Shown in pieces: positions 17,885 to 26,943 of a stretch of 64,000 nt of DNA. The DNA lies in contig NC_019701.1 in assembly GCF_000317065.1 (NCBI RefSeq), positions 4,350,001 to 4,414,000 on the forward strand, in the 5' to 3' direction. Below the pieces are notes generated by a model. It had not been told where the DNA came from. It did not search any database and worked only from the letters and a program-made list of their open reading frames with translations. Made by a program: the position numbers and the translations under genes. Source of the stretch: Pseudanabaena sp. PCC 7367. GTDB lineage: Bacteria; Cyanobacteriota; Cyanobacteriia; Pseudanabaenales; Pseudanabaenaceae. The first letter of the stretch is position 1, and each line of letters opens with the position of its first letter.

Positions 17885-18133
17885 ATGGCTAAGCGTACTG
17901 GTTTTAATTATGAAGGTGACAATCGTGATGTGGCGGTTGCCTTCCGCGAGGACTTCAACAACTTCACCCCAATCAACGCCACCCAAGCCTGGTCCTTATT
18001 CTTCACAGGTAGTAAGGAAGACTATGCGATCGGCCTGAGCGATCAAGCTGGTCAGTTCTGGACTCAATCTTTGATTGGTGTCGTAGCCGCCGGTGTCCTG
18101 GGTGTGATTGTGTTCCAAGGTTTCCTTGCCTAA
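17885..18133 (+). CDS. Small single-helix protein, paralogue of the 13538 gene
   Basis: 82 residues. AAGGAGG seven bases upstream of the ATG is a near-perfect ribosome binding site, suggesting strong expression. The protein has a charged N-terminal part, the block INATQAWSLFFTG (30-42) shared with the 64-residue paralogue, and one hydrophobic C-terminal helix (about 58-80). It probably sits in the thylakoid or inner membrane with the shared motif on the cytoplasmic side. A good terminator follows, so it is monocistronic. The family is not recognised; a small subunit of a photosynthetic or respiratory complex is speculation. Confidence 0.8.
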   Translation: MAKRTGFNYEGDNRDVAVAFREDFNNFTPINATQAWSLFFTGSKEDYAIGLSDQAGQFWTQSLIGVVAAGVLGVIVFQGFLA

Positions 18134-18321
18134 TTAGCCTTGTAAATCAAAGTTGAAGTTACTTGATCGAGCGATCGGGCACAGCGTCAGCAGTAGTATG
18201 AGCATTGCAAGTAAATCCCGCTCATTTCAATCAAGTTAACTGTCATTCAGGTTTTCAAAGTTTCAATTCAAGACATTGAGTTGTCTCTCTCTATCTACAA
18301 ATCTCCTAAAAAGTGTGATCC

Positions 18322-18351
18322 GAGCCGAGCATATGTCCGGCTCCTTTTTTT
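18322..18351 (+). terminator. Rho-independent terminator
   Basis: GAGCCG (18322-18327) pairs with CGGCTC (18338-18343) and is followed by CTTTTTTT. It closes the 82-residue protein transcript. Confidence 0.85.
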
Positions 18352-18403
18352 GTTTGAATATAAAATAGTTACAGGCATTTTTACTGAGGACATTTAACCA
18401 GAC

Positions 18404-19120
18404 TTGATTTCAGATATAACAACAGCGCCATCTCTATTAATCACGGGCACCGATACGGAAATTGGCAAAACGATCGTCACCACCGCGATCGCTGCCTATT
18501 GGCAAACCTACCTGCAACCGGACAATCCAACTAGCCTGGGGATCTATAAACCAATTCAATGTGGCAGTGGCGATCGGGAGCTTTTTCAACGAGTTTTAAA
18601 CTTAGACCAAAGCCCTGAGCAAATCACACCGCAATATTTTGATGCTCCCTTAGCACCACCGATCGCCGCCCTGAAAGCTGGTCAAGAGATCGATCTGGGT
18701 TTGTTGTGGCAACAGTTCAATCAGTTACGATCGCAAAAGCAATTTGTGCTGGTCGAAGCGCTGGGTGGCCTGGGATCACCCCTGACCAATGAATATATTG
18801 TGGCGGATCTGGCCAGGGATTGGGCATTGCCGACCGTGCTGGTGGTGCCGGTCAAAATTGGCGCAGTGGGGCAAACAATTGCTAATGTGGCGTTGGCCAG
18901 GGCAAACAAGATTGATCTGCGCGGGATCATTCTCAACTGCCCGATCGCCGATCAAACCGAGGCGGAGATAGCAGATCTTGCGCCGATCGACATGATCGAA
19001 TCCCTGGCTAATTTACCTGTGCTGGGCAGAATCCCCCACCTGCAACCTCAAGATCGTGAAGATGTGACCAAGTTAGCCCATGCTGCAACAGGACTAGAAC
19101 TGGTTCGATTGGGGCTATAG
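18404..19120 (+). CDS. bioD: ATP-dependent dethiobiotin synthetase
   Basis: 238 residues. The P-loop ITGTDTEIGKT (13-23) and the conserved EALGGLGSPL segment identify BioD, which closes the ureido ring of dethiobiotin using CO2 and ATP. The start is a TTG at 18404: an in-frame TAA lies four codons upstream and no ATG is available before the P-loop. GAGGA at 18386-18390 is 13 bases before the TTG, a loose but usable spacing. No other bio genes are near. Confidence 0.88.
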   Translation: MISDITTAPSLLITGTDTEIGKTIVTTAIAAYWQTYLQPDNPTSLGIYKPIQCGSGDRELFQRVLNLDQSPEQITPQYFDAPLAPPIAALKAGQEIDLGLLWQQFNQLRSQKQFVLVEALGGLGSPLTNEYIVADLARDWALPTVLVVPVKIGAVGQTIANVALARANKIDLRGIILNCPIADQTEAEIADLAPIDMIESLANLPVLGRIPHLQPQDREDVTKLAHAATGLELVRLGL

Positions 19121-19258
19121 CTTTGCTTAATTATGGCCGGATTTAGCCAGGCGATCGCTTAACGCCTAATACTTAACCTCCCAGGGGCTAATCCCACTCC
19201 CCCAGAGTCACTACAATGCAACTACAATTTAGATAGACACATAAACACAGGAAATAAT

Positions 19259-19960
19259 ATGACAGCAGTTAATACTGATACTAAAGCCCGTGATCTGTTT
19301 CAGGCGGCCTATGAAAACCGTTATACCTGGGATGCTAACTTCCCCGGCATGACTGCTGATGTCTCGGCCAGAGTTAATGACGAAACTCGTACTGGTAAGG
19401 TACGCATCGACAGCGATCTGACCGTGGAAGTAACCATGGACGAACCCAAGCTAACTACCCGCACCACCAAAACCCCTGATGGGAGTGAAAAAACAGTGGA
19501 GGTAGACGAAGGCCATGAATGGCTGACCAACCAACTACGCGATGTAGTCACACACCGTCGCCGCAAGTCCTTTGAGGAAGCGCATGGTAAGTCTAGCTTT
19601 AGTTTTGGTGAATCTGATGATACTGGCGCGGTAGAAATTTTGGTTTCTGGCGATTCAATGGGCTCTAATTATAAGATCCGTGATAATCAGATTTCGCTGG
19701 TAAGTCGGGTAATGGGGCGGATCGCCTTTGTAATCAATCACCTCGCTAAGCTAGATACTGGCGAGGGTTATATCTCCTCTGCCTATAATGCGGTTTTCCG
19801 TAATCCCCAAACCGACGAAGTGGTTCGCCAGACTAAGTTTGAGGATTCCTACGAAAAATTTGGTAACTACTACCTGATGACGAAGCAGGTAGTGCATGCC
19901 AATGAAAAGGGTAAGCAGGACGAATATGAAATTGAGTTTTCGAATATTCAATTGATGTAG
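19259..19960 (+). CDS. DUF3386 family protein
   Basis: 233 residues, soluble, without signal peptide or membrane helices. It starts MTAVNTDTKARDLFQAAYENRYTW and ends with a repetitive beta-rich half (FEDSYEKFGNYYLMTKQV). I recognise this as the DUF3386 family, widespread in cyanobacteria and plants and of unknown function. AGGAAATAAT precedes the ATG. Monocistronic between bioD (same strand, 138 bases upstream) and a convergent small gene. Confidence 0.75.
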   Translation: MTAVNTDTKARDLFQAAYENRYTWDANFPGMTADVSARVNDETRTGKVRIDSDLTVEVTMDEPKLTTRTTKTPDGSEKTVEVDEGHEWLTNQLRDVVTHRRRKSFEEAHGKSSFSFGESDDTGAVEILVSGDSMGSNYKIRDNQISLVSRVMGRIAFVINHLAKLDTGEGYISSAYNAVFRNPQTDEVVRQTKFEDSYEKFGNYYLMTKQVVHANEKGKQDEYEIEFSNIQLM

Positions 19961-20104
19961 ATATTAGTTATCTATTTTTGATAAAAAAAAGTCTGATTCA
20001 GGGGCTGGATCTTACTTAAACAATTCAATTCATCCGATCGCTCTGGCTATGTTGGTGCTAGGGCGATCGTTATTTATTGGGTAATTCTAAATCGCTCCAG
20101 CTTT

Positions 20105-20470
20105 TTAAAGCATTTCCTTAACTTCTGGGTGGGCTTTCTCTGCCGCCGCAAAATTGCGATCGTACAAAATTGATTTGATCGCCTTATCCACCGTTGTGCC
20201 ACTGAGGGTTTCGATCGCCTCGATCAACTGCTCCGGCGTTTGATCGGAAATGTCAATCTTATAGTGAACTGCCAGGCGATTGATGTCAGTAATGCGATCG
20301 AGTTGGCCAGACACCTGATTGAGCAAATCGGCAAAATGGGTCGCCGTATTGAAATCAGGAATTTCCTGTTCTTCCTGGTTCAAATAGGCGTTCAGCCAGC
20401 CCCGAAAGGCAAAAACTGCCTCCACTTGCTCGGTGGAAAGGGTCAGATTAATGTGGGCTTCTTTAGTCAT
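20105..20470 (-). CDS. Conserved-looking small soluble protein, unknown function
   Basis: 121 residues, mainly helical and acidic, without Cys-clusters or membrane helices. It starts MTKEAHINLTLSTEQVEAVFAFRGWL. No motif I know. Codon use and HIP1 sites (two GCGATCG-type sites inside) match neighbouring native genes, so it is probably real. The IS1 element lies 276 bases upstream of its start and does not touch it. Confidence 0.6.
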   Translation of the reverse strand: MTKEAHINLTLSTEQVEAVFAFRGWLNAYLNQEEQEIPDFNTATHFADLLNQVSGQLDRITDINRLAVHYKIDISDQTPEQLIEAIETLSGTTVDKAIKSILYDRNFAAAEKAHPEVKEML

Positions 20471-20800
20471 ACCGGGTAAAAGATTTAATGATTTTGTGAT
20501 TTGTAGCCAGCGATCGCTAAGACCTATGAGCTATCTTAACCATTTTGGTTTTAGAACAGTCCCGAATAGGTATTCTCTATTCTCAATCAAGCGATTTTGA
20601 TCGTTTGCTCTAGCTGATTTCAGAGTGGACGTGAGCATGAGTAGCTCCTGAGACCAATTCTGGAATACTTGAATATTCTTATCTGCGCCAGGTTAACAAA
20701 CAAGCTAATAGATTTAGAGATTAAAGCTTTAACCAGAGTAACTATAGGTAGTCATGCAGAAGTAAGGATAATGGGATAGAAGATACAAAAATTCTCTCTC

Positions 20801-21112
20801 ATGGATACATCTAAGCTAACTTGTCCAAGATGCAATTCACTCAAAATTGTCAAAAATGGCAAAATTCACAACGGTAAACAAAACTTCAAATGTAAACAAT
20901 GCAATAGACAATTTGTAGCCAATTCTAAGAAGAAATATATCGCTAATGAGACTAAAGCTCAAATCGACAAGCTTCTGCTAGAGAGGGTTTCACTCGCAGG
21001 TATTGCCAGAGTTGTAGGTGTATCACCAAGATGGCTACAGCAATATGTTAATCACAAATATGCTCAAGTGCCCCAACAAGTGCAGGTACAGGCTAAAAAA
21101 AAGGGCACTTAA
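20801..21112 (+). CDS. IS1-family InsA-like protein (first frame of frameshifted transposase)
   Basis: 103 residues. The N-terminal zinc finger is CPRC...CKQC (residues 8-11 and 33-36), followed by a helix-turn-helix-like segment (about 64-86, VSLAGIARVVGVSPRWLQQYV). In IS1 this product binds the ends and, when alone, represses transposition. Near its end at 21095-21102 is an A8 run. A -1 slip there continues directly into the second frame as GHLTIQMDELW, giving the fused transposase. The frame otherwise stops with a TAA at 21110-21112. Confidence 0.9.
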   Translation: MDTSKLTCPRCNSLKIVKNGKIHNGKQNFKCKQCNRQFVANSKKKYIANETKAQIDKLLLERVSLAGIARVVGVSPRWLQQYVNHKYAQVPQQVQVQAKKKGT

Positions 21113-21120
21113 CCATTCAA

Positions 21121-21522
21121 ATGGATGAGCTGTGGTCTTTTGTAGGCAAGAAACGAGTCAAGGTTTGGGTTTGGTTAGCTATAGATGTTAATACTAAGGA
21201 GATCGTAGGAGTGTATATCGGTTCTAGAGATGAGGTTGGTGCTCAAGGATTATGGCAGTCTTTACCACCCGTTTATCGACAATGTGCGGTTTGTTACACT
21301 GATTTCTGGCGTGCCTATGCTCAGGTAGTTCCGAGTATGCGTCATCAACCAGTGGACAAAGGTTCAGGCTTGACAAACAAAATTGAGCGATTTAATTGCA
21401 CTCTTAGGCAAAGAGCTTCAAGACTGGTTCGCAAATCTCTTTCTTTCTCGAAAAAGTTAGCTAACCATGTTGGCGCTATCTGGTTATTTGTGCATCATTA
21501 CAACTCATCCTTACTTGTATAG
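21121..21522 (+). CDS. IS1-family InsB-like catalytic domain (second frame)
   Basis: 133 residues from the first ATG, normally made as an extension of InsA by -1 frameshifting at the A8 run. Catalytic DDE residues are visible: Asp in MDELWSFVG, Asp in YTDFWRAY and Glu in NKIERFN, followed by the LRQRASRLVRKSLSFSK segment typical of IS1. No internal stop, so the element looks intact and may be active. Confidence 0.9.
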   Translation: MDELWSFVGKKRVKVWVWLAIDVNTKEIVGVYIGSRDEVGAQGLWQSLPPVYRQCAVCYTDFWRAYAQVVPSMRHQPVDKGSGLTNKIERFNCTLRQRASRLVRKSLSFSKKLANHVGAIWLFVHHYNSSLLV

Positions 21523-21529
21523 CACTACC

Positions 21530-22181
21530 ACCCTTTGATTTTGTAAATGAGTTTTTCAAAATTCTGGCGGGAAAATTTGAAATTCTTAATCGTTATGGAA
21601 TCAAAAATTCTAACATTTGGTTTTGCCTAAACCATGAATATGACCAGGAGTGTAATTTAGAATTATCGCCAGCAGATATGGAGCGAATGGCCGATCACGA
21701 TATTCCACTATGTATTACATGCTGGAAAAATGATGGTGGCTACATCGATTTAGAAGCAGAGACAACATCTAAATATATCTACAAGCTGCAAATCAGAGCT
21801 GAGCAAGTAACGCCTTCGGAAATCTCATTAATTCTAGGTCAAAAAGCCAGTCGATCATTCACTAAAACCTGGGTGTATGAACTTACCGATACTTTATCGG
21901 ATGTCCCTTATTTGGTTGATGAGTTTTTAAAAATTCTGGATGGCAAATTTGAAATTCTCGAACAAAATGGGATTAAAAGATCCGATATTGTGTTTAGGTA
22001 TATTTACGAATATGACCAGCAATGCAACATGGAGTTTAATCCCAAAGAAATGAAGCGGATGGGGGAGAATGGCATCAAGCTGTGTATTACCTGCTGGGAA
22101 AGAGGTGATCCTCCTCCAGGCGATCAAGAAGATGTCCCCGATGATGATTCAGAATCATCTGATTATGGCCAAGCCGCTTAG
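21530..22181 (+). pseudogene. Tandem DUF4279-like protein gene, 5' end removed at the IS1 boundary
   Basis: The open frame runs straight out of the IS1 right end. The first piece (about 21533-21735) encodes a C-terminal half repeat (VNEFFKILAGKFEILNRYGI ... MERMADHDIPLCITCW). A complete second copy follows (about 21765-22110: YKLQIRAEQVTPSEISLILG ... MKRMGENGIKLCITCWERG). Pattern and length fit DUF4279. An acidic tail ends the protein. The first domain lacks its N-terminal half, and no matching sequence lies left of the IS. An ATG at 21678 could still give a 167-residue product with one whole domain, so residual function is possible. Confidence 0.75.
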
Positions 22182-22276
22182 TAAACTGGGCAACATGCAA
22201 TTAGAAGCTCAAAATCGATTATCTTAGGGGTAAGAGAAATAAGAGCGATCGCCCCTAGTTAGCAAAACATCAGCCA

Positions 22277-22543
22277 ATGAAATTCAAAGCCCAGGTATAC
22301 GTCACATTGCGCCCCTCCGTTCTCGATCCCGCTGGCACCGCTGTGCAATCAGCGATGAAGCAGATGGATTATCACGTCGAATCGGTGCGGATTGGTAAAT
22401 ATGTGGAAGTGGTGCTAGAGGCCGAAAACGAAGACCAGGCAAAGGAGCAACTCGATCAGGTGTGCGATCGCCTCTTGGCCAATCCCGTGATCGAGAATTA
22501 TTGCTTTGAGCTAACTAACTTGGCATTGGTGGAGGCCATCTAA
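22277..22543 (+). CDS. purS: Phosphoribosylformylglycinamidine synthase, PurS subunit
   Basis: 88 residues, the usual PurS size. It begins MKFKAQVYVTLRPSVLDPAGTAV, the canonical start of the family, and contains VRIGKYVEV. PurS bridges PurL and PurQ in the three-part FGAM synthase of purine synthesis. The stop lies 4 bases before purQ, so the two are co-transcribed; purL is not in the window. Confidence 0.95.
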   Translation: MKFKAQVYVTLRPSVLDPAGTAVQSAMKQMDYHVESVRIGKYVEVVLEAENEDQAKEQLDQVCDRLLANPVIENYCFELTNLALVEAI

Positions 22544-22547
22544 ATCA

Positions 22548-23246
22548 ATGAAATTTGGTATTTTAGTATTCCCCGGCTCCAACTGCGATCGAGACGTGGC
22601 CACCATTACCAGCAGCGTGATCGCGCAACCAACCAGGCTGATCTGGCACACCGAAACCGACTTGAGTGATATTGATGTGGTGGTGGTGCCCGGTGGGTTC
22701 AGCTATGGCGATTATTTGCGCTGTGGCGCGATCGCTCGGTTTGCTCCCGCCATGCAAGCGGTCAAAGAACATGCCGCCCAGGGAAAATATGTGCTGGGTA
22801 TTTGCAATGGGTTTCAGATTTTAACTGAGTCGGGGCTGTTGCCAGGGGCATTGGTGCGCAACCGCGATTTACACTTCATCTGCGATCGGGTCACCCTCAA
22901 GCTAGAACGCAACGATCTAGCCTGGAGTAATGCCTATGAGCAAGGCCAGGTGGTAACTATGCCGATCGCTCACGGCGAGGGTTGCTACTACGCCGATCCA
23001 GATACAATCAAAGCCCTGGAAGATAATCAGCAGGTGGTGTGGCGCTATTGCGATCGGCAAGGACAAACTACCCTAGCGGCAAATCCCAATGGCTCGATCA
23101 ATAATATTGCTGGCATTTGCAATCGGGCTGGCAATGTGTTGGGTATGATGCCCCATCCTGAACGTGCCGCCGATCCCATGCTGAATCACACCGATGGCAA
23201 GGGTATGTTTTCGAGTCTGTTAAATAGTGCCTTGCAACTAAACTAG
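22548..23246 (+). CDS. purQ: Phosphoribosylformylglycinamidine synthase, glutaminase subunit PurQ
   Basis: 232 residues, class I glutamine amidotransferase. FPGSNCDRD near the start, PGGFSYGDYLRCGA (48-61), the nucleophile elbow GICNGFQ with Cys86 and the C-terminal HPERA with the His and Glu of the triad are all present. It releases ammonia from glutamine for PurL. Full length, no oddities. Confidence 0.96.
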   Translation: MKFGILVFPGSNCDRDVATITSSVIAQPTRLIWHTETDLSDIDVVVVPGGFSYGDYLRCGAIARFAPAMQAVKEHAAQGKYVLGICNGFQILTESGLLPGALVRNRDLHFICDRVTLKLERNDLAWSNAYEQGQVVTMPIAHGEGCYYADPDTIKALEDNQQVVWRYCDRQGQTTLAANPNGSINNIAGICNRAGNVLGMMPHPERAADPMLNHTDGKGMFSSLLNSALQLN

Positions 23247-23281
23247 AGCGAGCGGGTGTAAACAAATCTGTCGAGCTTTGC

Positions 23282-23944
23282 TCAGAAATGATGGGGCAGT
23301 GGTAAGTCCACCATAACCGTCACGGCGATCGCCCCTGGCTGCTGCTCAACGTGCGATTTAGCAATATTTGGCTCTTTTTCCTGATGATCCTGGCTCTCGG
23401 TTACCAATAGGGATGTAAATTGCCAGCCAATTTTGGCCTGGTAATCGTTAATAATCGTCAAAATGCCTAAACCCGATTCCCCCATCTCCTCACTCATGGC
23501 ACTTTGTTCTAATTTATCGATATAAAGTTGATCGGGATCGGTATTGGTAATCTCATTAATGAAAGCTTCAAACTGCCTGGCACAAACACAATCAACATAG
23601 TTAGTGGCAATAAACACAATCCGATCGCTATATAGCATCAATTTCAGGGCGATCGCTTGATCCGGTTCGGCATTATTAAACTTAACCGCATTTTCCAAAA
23701 GCTCATTGGCAATATAACTAACTGCCCCCCTCACTTCATCGCGGATATCAATTTGATCGCCATTGATCACCACCTTGCTGTCATAGGGAAAAAAGGTGGC
23801 AAAATATTCAGCCACAAAATTGGCAGATGAACCGTTATGCTGCCACTTATGGCCATGCACCAACGCATTGGGCAAGAATCTAATTTGCAAATGCTCTTTG
23901 CAGGGTGGTAAATCAGTTAAATAGCTACCATAAATCCTGGTCAT
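23282..23944 (-). CDS. GHKL/HATPase-like protein, anti-sigma-factor type
   Basis: 220 residues, soluble. The middle holds an N-box-like IANELLENAVKFN (about 88-100), and SGLGILTIINDY (about 165-176) stands where a G2 box would be. There is no dimerisation/His domain, so it is not a sensor kinase by itself. This architecture matches small cyanobacterial ATP-binding proteins related to anti-sigma or Rsb/Sia-type regulators. A STAS protein exists at 60900-61235 but is far away. Convergent with purQ. The partner is unknown. Confidence 0.6.
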   Translation of the reverse strand: MTRIYGSYLTDLPPCKEHLQIRFLPNALVHGHKWQHNGSSANFVAEYFATFFPYDSKVVINGDQIDIRDEVRGAVSYIANELLENAVKFNNAEPDQAIALKLMLYSDRIVFIATNYVDCVCARQFEAFINEITNTDPDQLYIDKLEQSAMSEEMGESGLGILTIINDYQAKIGWQFTSLLVTESQDHQEKEPNIAKSHVEQQPGAIAVTVMVDLPLPHHF

Positions 23945-24818
23945 ATTTGCTACTTATCTTAAAATGCACCAATCACTAGGACTGGACAATGTTCTTACAA
24001 TCAAGAGAGCCAGCTTTAGTCAAAATCAAGAAAATTTATCAACATCGCTAAAATAGCCAATCAAGCAACTGGTAGTGGTACAGAAGCATTGACTCAATTT
24101 GCCATAACTCAAACAAATTAGGTCTTTTAAGATTGATGCTAAAGGGATGCTATAGAGGTTATAGGCGATCATCCTGGTTTGTGCAAATCACCGCCAAAAG
24201 TTATTAGACCCAAAGCTATTAGATCCGATTGCCTAATTCAAGGATGTTAATGCCAAGATCTTACCCAGCAACTCCGCAATCGATCGCAGCTTGCATTATT
24301 AATGATTTGTCAAAGCATTCCACTAACGCACAATGCCTACCAGATAGCCCAAGCCAGCTTAATTACAATATAATCATAATAATCATAGTCCAGGTCAAGT
24401 GCTGACCCAACCGCCAGTCTCAATGGCAATACGATTAATTCACGCTAATTTCTCGCTCTCCTGGCAAAATCAAACATCACTACAAAACCATAATGAACTT
24501 ATGTTTATAGGTTTGATCTAAAGGCAAGGAGTTTAATTATTAGGTAATACCTCTATTCTAGGGAATTTGCAAATAGATTTAAACATATAACCGTGAATAA
24601 TAACCTGATCGAGTGACTCAACCTGTGGTTTTAAGGATCAAATCAAATAGAACGAGCAATCGTGATTCTAGCGATCGGGTTGCCTCATACCTAAGCTATG
24701 AATTGAGGTTGATTTTTGAGGTTGGGACACTTAGGTTAATTCGCCACTAAATCAATCCAAGAGAGCAGCTAAGATGGATGGGAATGGAACTTAAGTGAAG
24801 TTTTTTTAAGAAGATTCA
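23945..24818. other. Long spacer, nothing recognised
   Basis: About 870 A+T-rich bases between divergently oriented genes. No tRNA, terminator-like hairpin or plausible small gene was identified, although both flanking promoters must lie here. Confidence 0.45.
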
Positions 24819-26033
24819 ATGCTGCAAAACACTCGCAAGTTCACTACCACCTGGATTAATAGTATTGGTCAGGTGGATGCTGAGGCGTGGAATACCTTAG
24901 CTAAGCCACTGGCTACGCCTTTTTTCCATTGGCAGTGGTTATCAAATATCGAATCTTCTGGCTGTGCGGTGCCCAAGGAAGGATGGTTACCGAATCATTT
25001 ATTGGTGTGGGATCAAGATGTATTGGTGGCCGCCGCTCCGCTTTACCTCAAAGGTCACAGCTATGGTGAATTTGTGTTTGACCATGAATGGGCCAGGTTG
25101 TCCTATCGCCTGGGGATTGAATATTACCCCAAGTTATTGGGCATGTCTCCCTTTACACCGGCGGTTGGCTATCGTTTTTTGATTCATCCCGATCTCAACG
25201 ATCGCATCAGTGAATATCAAGCTCTGACCGATTTGATCGTGGCAGAAATCGATCGATTTTGCGATCGTAATAATATTTCTGGCTGTCATTTTTTGTTTGT
25301 CGATCCGCAATGGCGCACCGAGCTAGAACATCGCGGCTTTAGTAGTTGGATGCACCACAGCTATACCTGGAGTAATCATAACTTTAGTGATTTTGACCAT
25401 TTTTTAGCTAGCTTTGATTCCAATCAACGCCGCAATATCAAAAAAGAGCGCAAAGGCGTGAGCAAGGCGGGGATCGAAATGCAAGTGTTTGCTGGCGATC
25501 AAATCCCGCACCACTATTTCAGCTTCATGTATGACCTCTATAGTGATACCTGTGATAAGTTCTGGGGTGGCAGTAAATATTTAAATCGGCGCTTTTTTGA
25601 ATCGCTCTATCATAATTTCAAAGAGCATATTGTGTTTGTGGTTGGCATCAAAGAGGATTGGCCTAAACCAGTTGGCATGTCATTTTGTATTCGCAAAGGC
25701 GATCGCCTCTATGGTCGCTATTGGGGCAGCACCCAGGATGTGAAATTTTTGCATTTTAATGCTTGCTACTATACGCCGATCGATTGGGCGATTAGTCAGG
25801 GGATTAACCTTTTCGATCCGGGTGCGGGTGGCCAGCATAAAAAACGGCGAGGCTTCCCGGCAACCAGCAATTATAGTTTGCATCGTTTTTATAATCCGCG
25901 TTTGAAGCAAATTTTGTTACCCCACATCCAAGAGGTGAATGAGTATAAACGCTGGGAAATCGATGCGATCAATGGGGAGTTGCCATTTGACCTACCAGAG
26001 CCTACTTTGGACAAAGAGAACAAGGAAGATTAA
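24819..26033 (+). CDS. FemAB-like/GNAT-fold acyltransferase (COG3146, DUF482 type)
   Basis: 404 residues. The N-terminal region FFHWQWLSNIE and LVAAAPLYLKGHSYGEFVFDHEWA and the C-terminal FDPGAGGQHKKRRGFPATSNYSLHRF are typical of the FemAB-like family PF04339, annotated as peptidoglycan or amino-acyl transferases. The fold would contain two GNAT-like domains. Substrate unknown. The downstream alpha/beta hydrolase begins 17 bases after its stop, with its ribosome binding site just beyond it, so the two are probably one operon. Confidence 0.8.
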   Translation: MLQNTRKFTTTWINSIGQVDAEAWNTLAKPLATPFFHWQWLSNIESSGCAVPKEGWLPNHLLVWDQDVLVAAAPLYLKGHSYGEFVFDHEWARLSYRLGIEYYPKLLGMSPFTPAVGYRFLIHPDLNDRISEYQALTDLIVAEIDRFCDRNNISGCHFLFVDPQWRTELEHRGFSSWMHHSYTWSNHNFSDFDHFLASFDSNQRRNIKKERKGVSKAGIEMQVFAGDQIPHHYFSFMYDLYSDTCDKFWGGSKYLNRRFFESLYHNFKEHIVFVVGIKEDWPKPVGMSFCIRKGDRLYGRYWGSTQDVKFLHFNACYYTPIDWAISQGINLFDPGAGGQHKKRRGFPATSNYSLHRFYNPRLKQILLPHIQEVNEYKRWEIDAINGELPFDLPEPTLDKENKED

Positions 26034-26050
26034 TCGAGGTGATTGATCCT

Positions 26051-26914
26051 ATGGCATTGTCCTGGCACCACGACTATATCCAAACCAATGGCGTGAGGCT
26101 GCATTATGTAACCGAAGGCGATGGCGGCTTGATGCTTTTGCTGCATGGTTTCCCAGAGTTCTGGTATTCCTGGCGCTATCAAATCCCCGCCTTTGCAAAA
26201 CAGTATCAGGTGGTGGCAGTTGATCTGCGGGGCTATAACAAAAGCGAAAGACCCGCTGCCCTCGAAGCCTATGAGATGAAGGAGTTGATTAAGGACATAG
26301 AGGGGGTGATCCAGGGACTTGGGTTCGATCGCTGTGTGTTGGTTGGTCATGATTGGGGCGGGGCGATCGCCTGGCATTTTGCCTATGCCCACCCAGAGCT
26401 GGTGGAATCATTGATTGTGATGAATCTGCCCCATCCAGCCAAGTTTTTAGCGGGGCTGCGATCGCCGATCCAGCTAATTCGTAGCAGCTATGTGTTTTTC
26501 TTTCAATTTCCCTGGCTACCGGAATTAGCACTGCAATGGAATGACTACGAATTTATTGATATTTTGTTTACGGGCATGGCTGTCAATCGTAGCACTTTTA
26601 CGCCAGAAGACATTGAGCGCTATAAGGACGCGGCGGCCAAGCGGGGCGCACTCACGGCGATGGTAAATTACTATCGCAATGCCTGGAAAGCTTTGCCAGA
26701 AGGAGAATGGGGCGTATTGCAAGTACCTACCCTGCTCATTTGGGGCGAGGATGATGCGGTGTTGGGCAAAGAATTAACCTATGGCACTGATGCCTATGTA
26801 CGCGATCTGCAGGTTAAATATATTCCCCGCTGTAGCCATTGGGTGCAACAGGAGCAACCGGAGTTAGTAAACGAGTATATGCGGGAGTTTTTGGCGATCG
26901 AGATGCTGTCTTAG
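26051..26914 (+). CDS. Alpha/beta hydrolase, epoxide hydrolase-like
   Basis: 287 residues from the ATG at 26051, preceded by GAGGTGAT; an in-frame GTG at 26039 overlaps that site and is less likely. The oxyanion motif HGFPEFWYSW (32-41), nucleophile elbow GHDWGG with Asp101, an acidic residue in WGEDD (234/235) and His263 in CSHW give a complete triad. An Asp nucleophile with HGFPE is characteristic of epoxide hydrolases and haloalkane dehalogenases. HGFP-E favours epoxide hydrolase. Natural substrate unknown. Confidence 0.88.
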   Translation: MALSWHHDYIQTNGVRLHYVTEGDGGLMLLLHGFPEFWYSWRYQIPAFAKQYQVVAVDLRGYNKSERPAALEAYEMKELIKDIEGVIQGLGFDRCVLVGHDWGGAIAWHFAYAHPELVESLIVMNLPHPAKFLAGLRSPIQLIRSSYVFFFQFPWLPELALQWNDYEFIDILFTGMAVNRSTFTPEDIERYKDAAAKRGALTAMVNYYRNAWKALPEGEWGVLQVPTLLIWGEDDAVLGKELTYGTDAYVRDLQVKYIPRCSHWVQQEQPELVNEYMREFLAIEMLS

Positions 26915-26943
26915 CAAAACTAGCAAGCTTAAAGTCTCAAACT

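Larger units (their letters stand above)
20747..21529 (+). mobile_element. IS1-family insertion sequence
   Basis: About 783 bp. It has two overlapping-phase transposase frames of IS1 type and imperfect terminal inverted repeats: GGTAGT...AAGTAAGGAT at 20747-20769 and its mirrored counterpart at 21507-21529, agreeing at about 17 of 23 positions. No flanking direct repeat is seen (TAACTATA before, ACCCTTTG after), which suggests that one flank was deleted after insertion. The right end cuts directly into a DUF4279 gene. It contains no HIP1 octamer, unlike the surrounding DNA. Confidence 0.85.
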
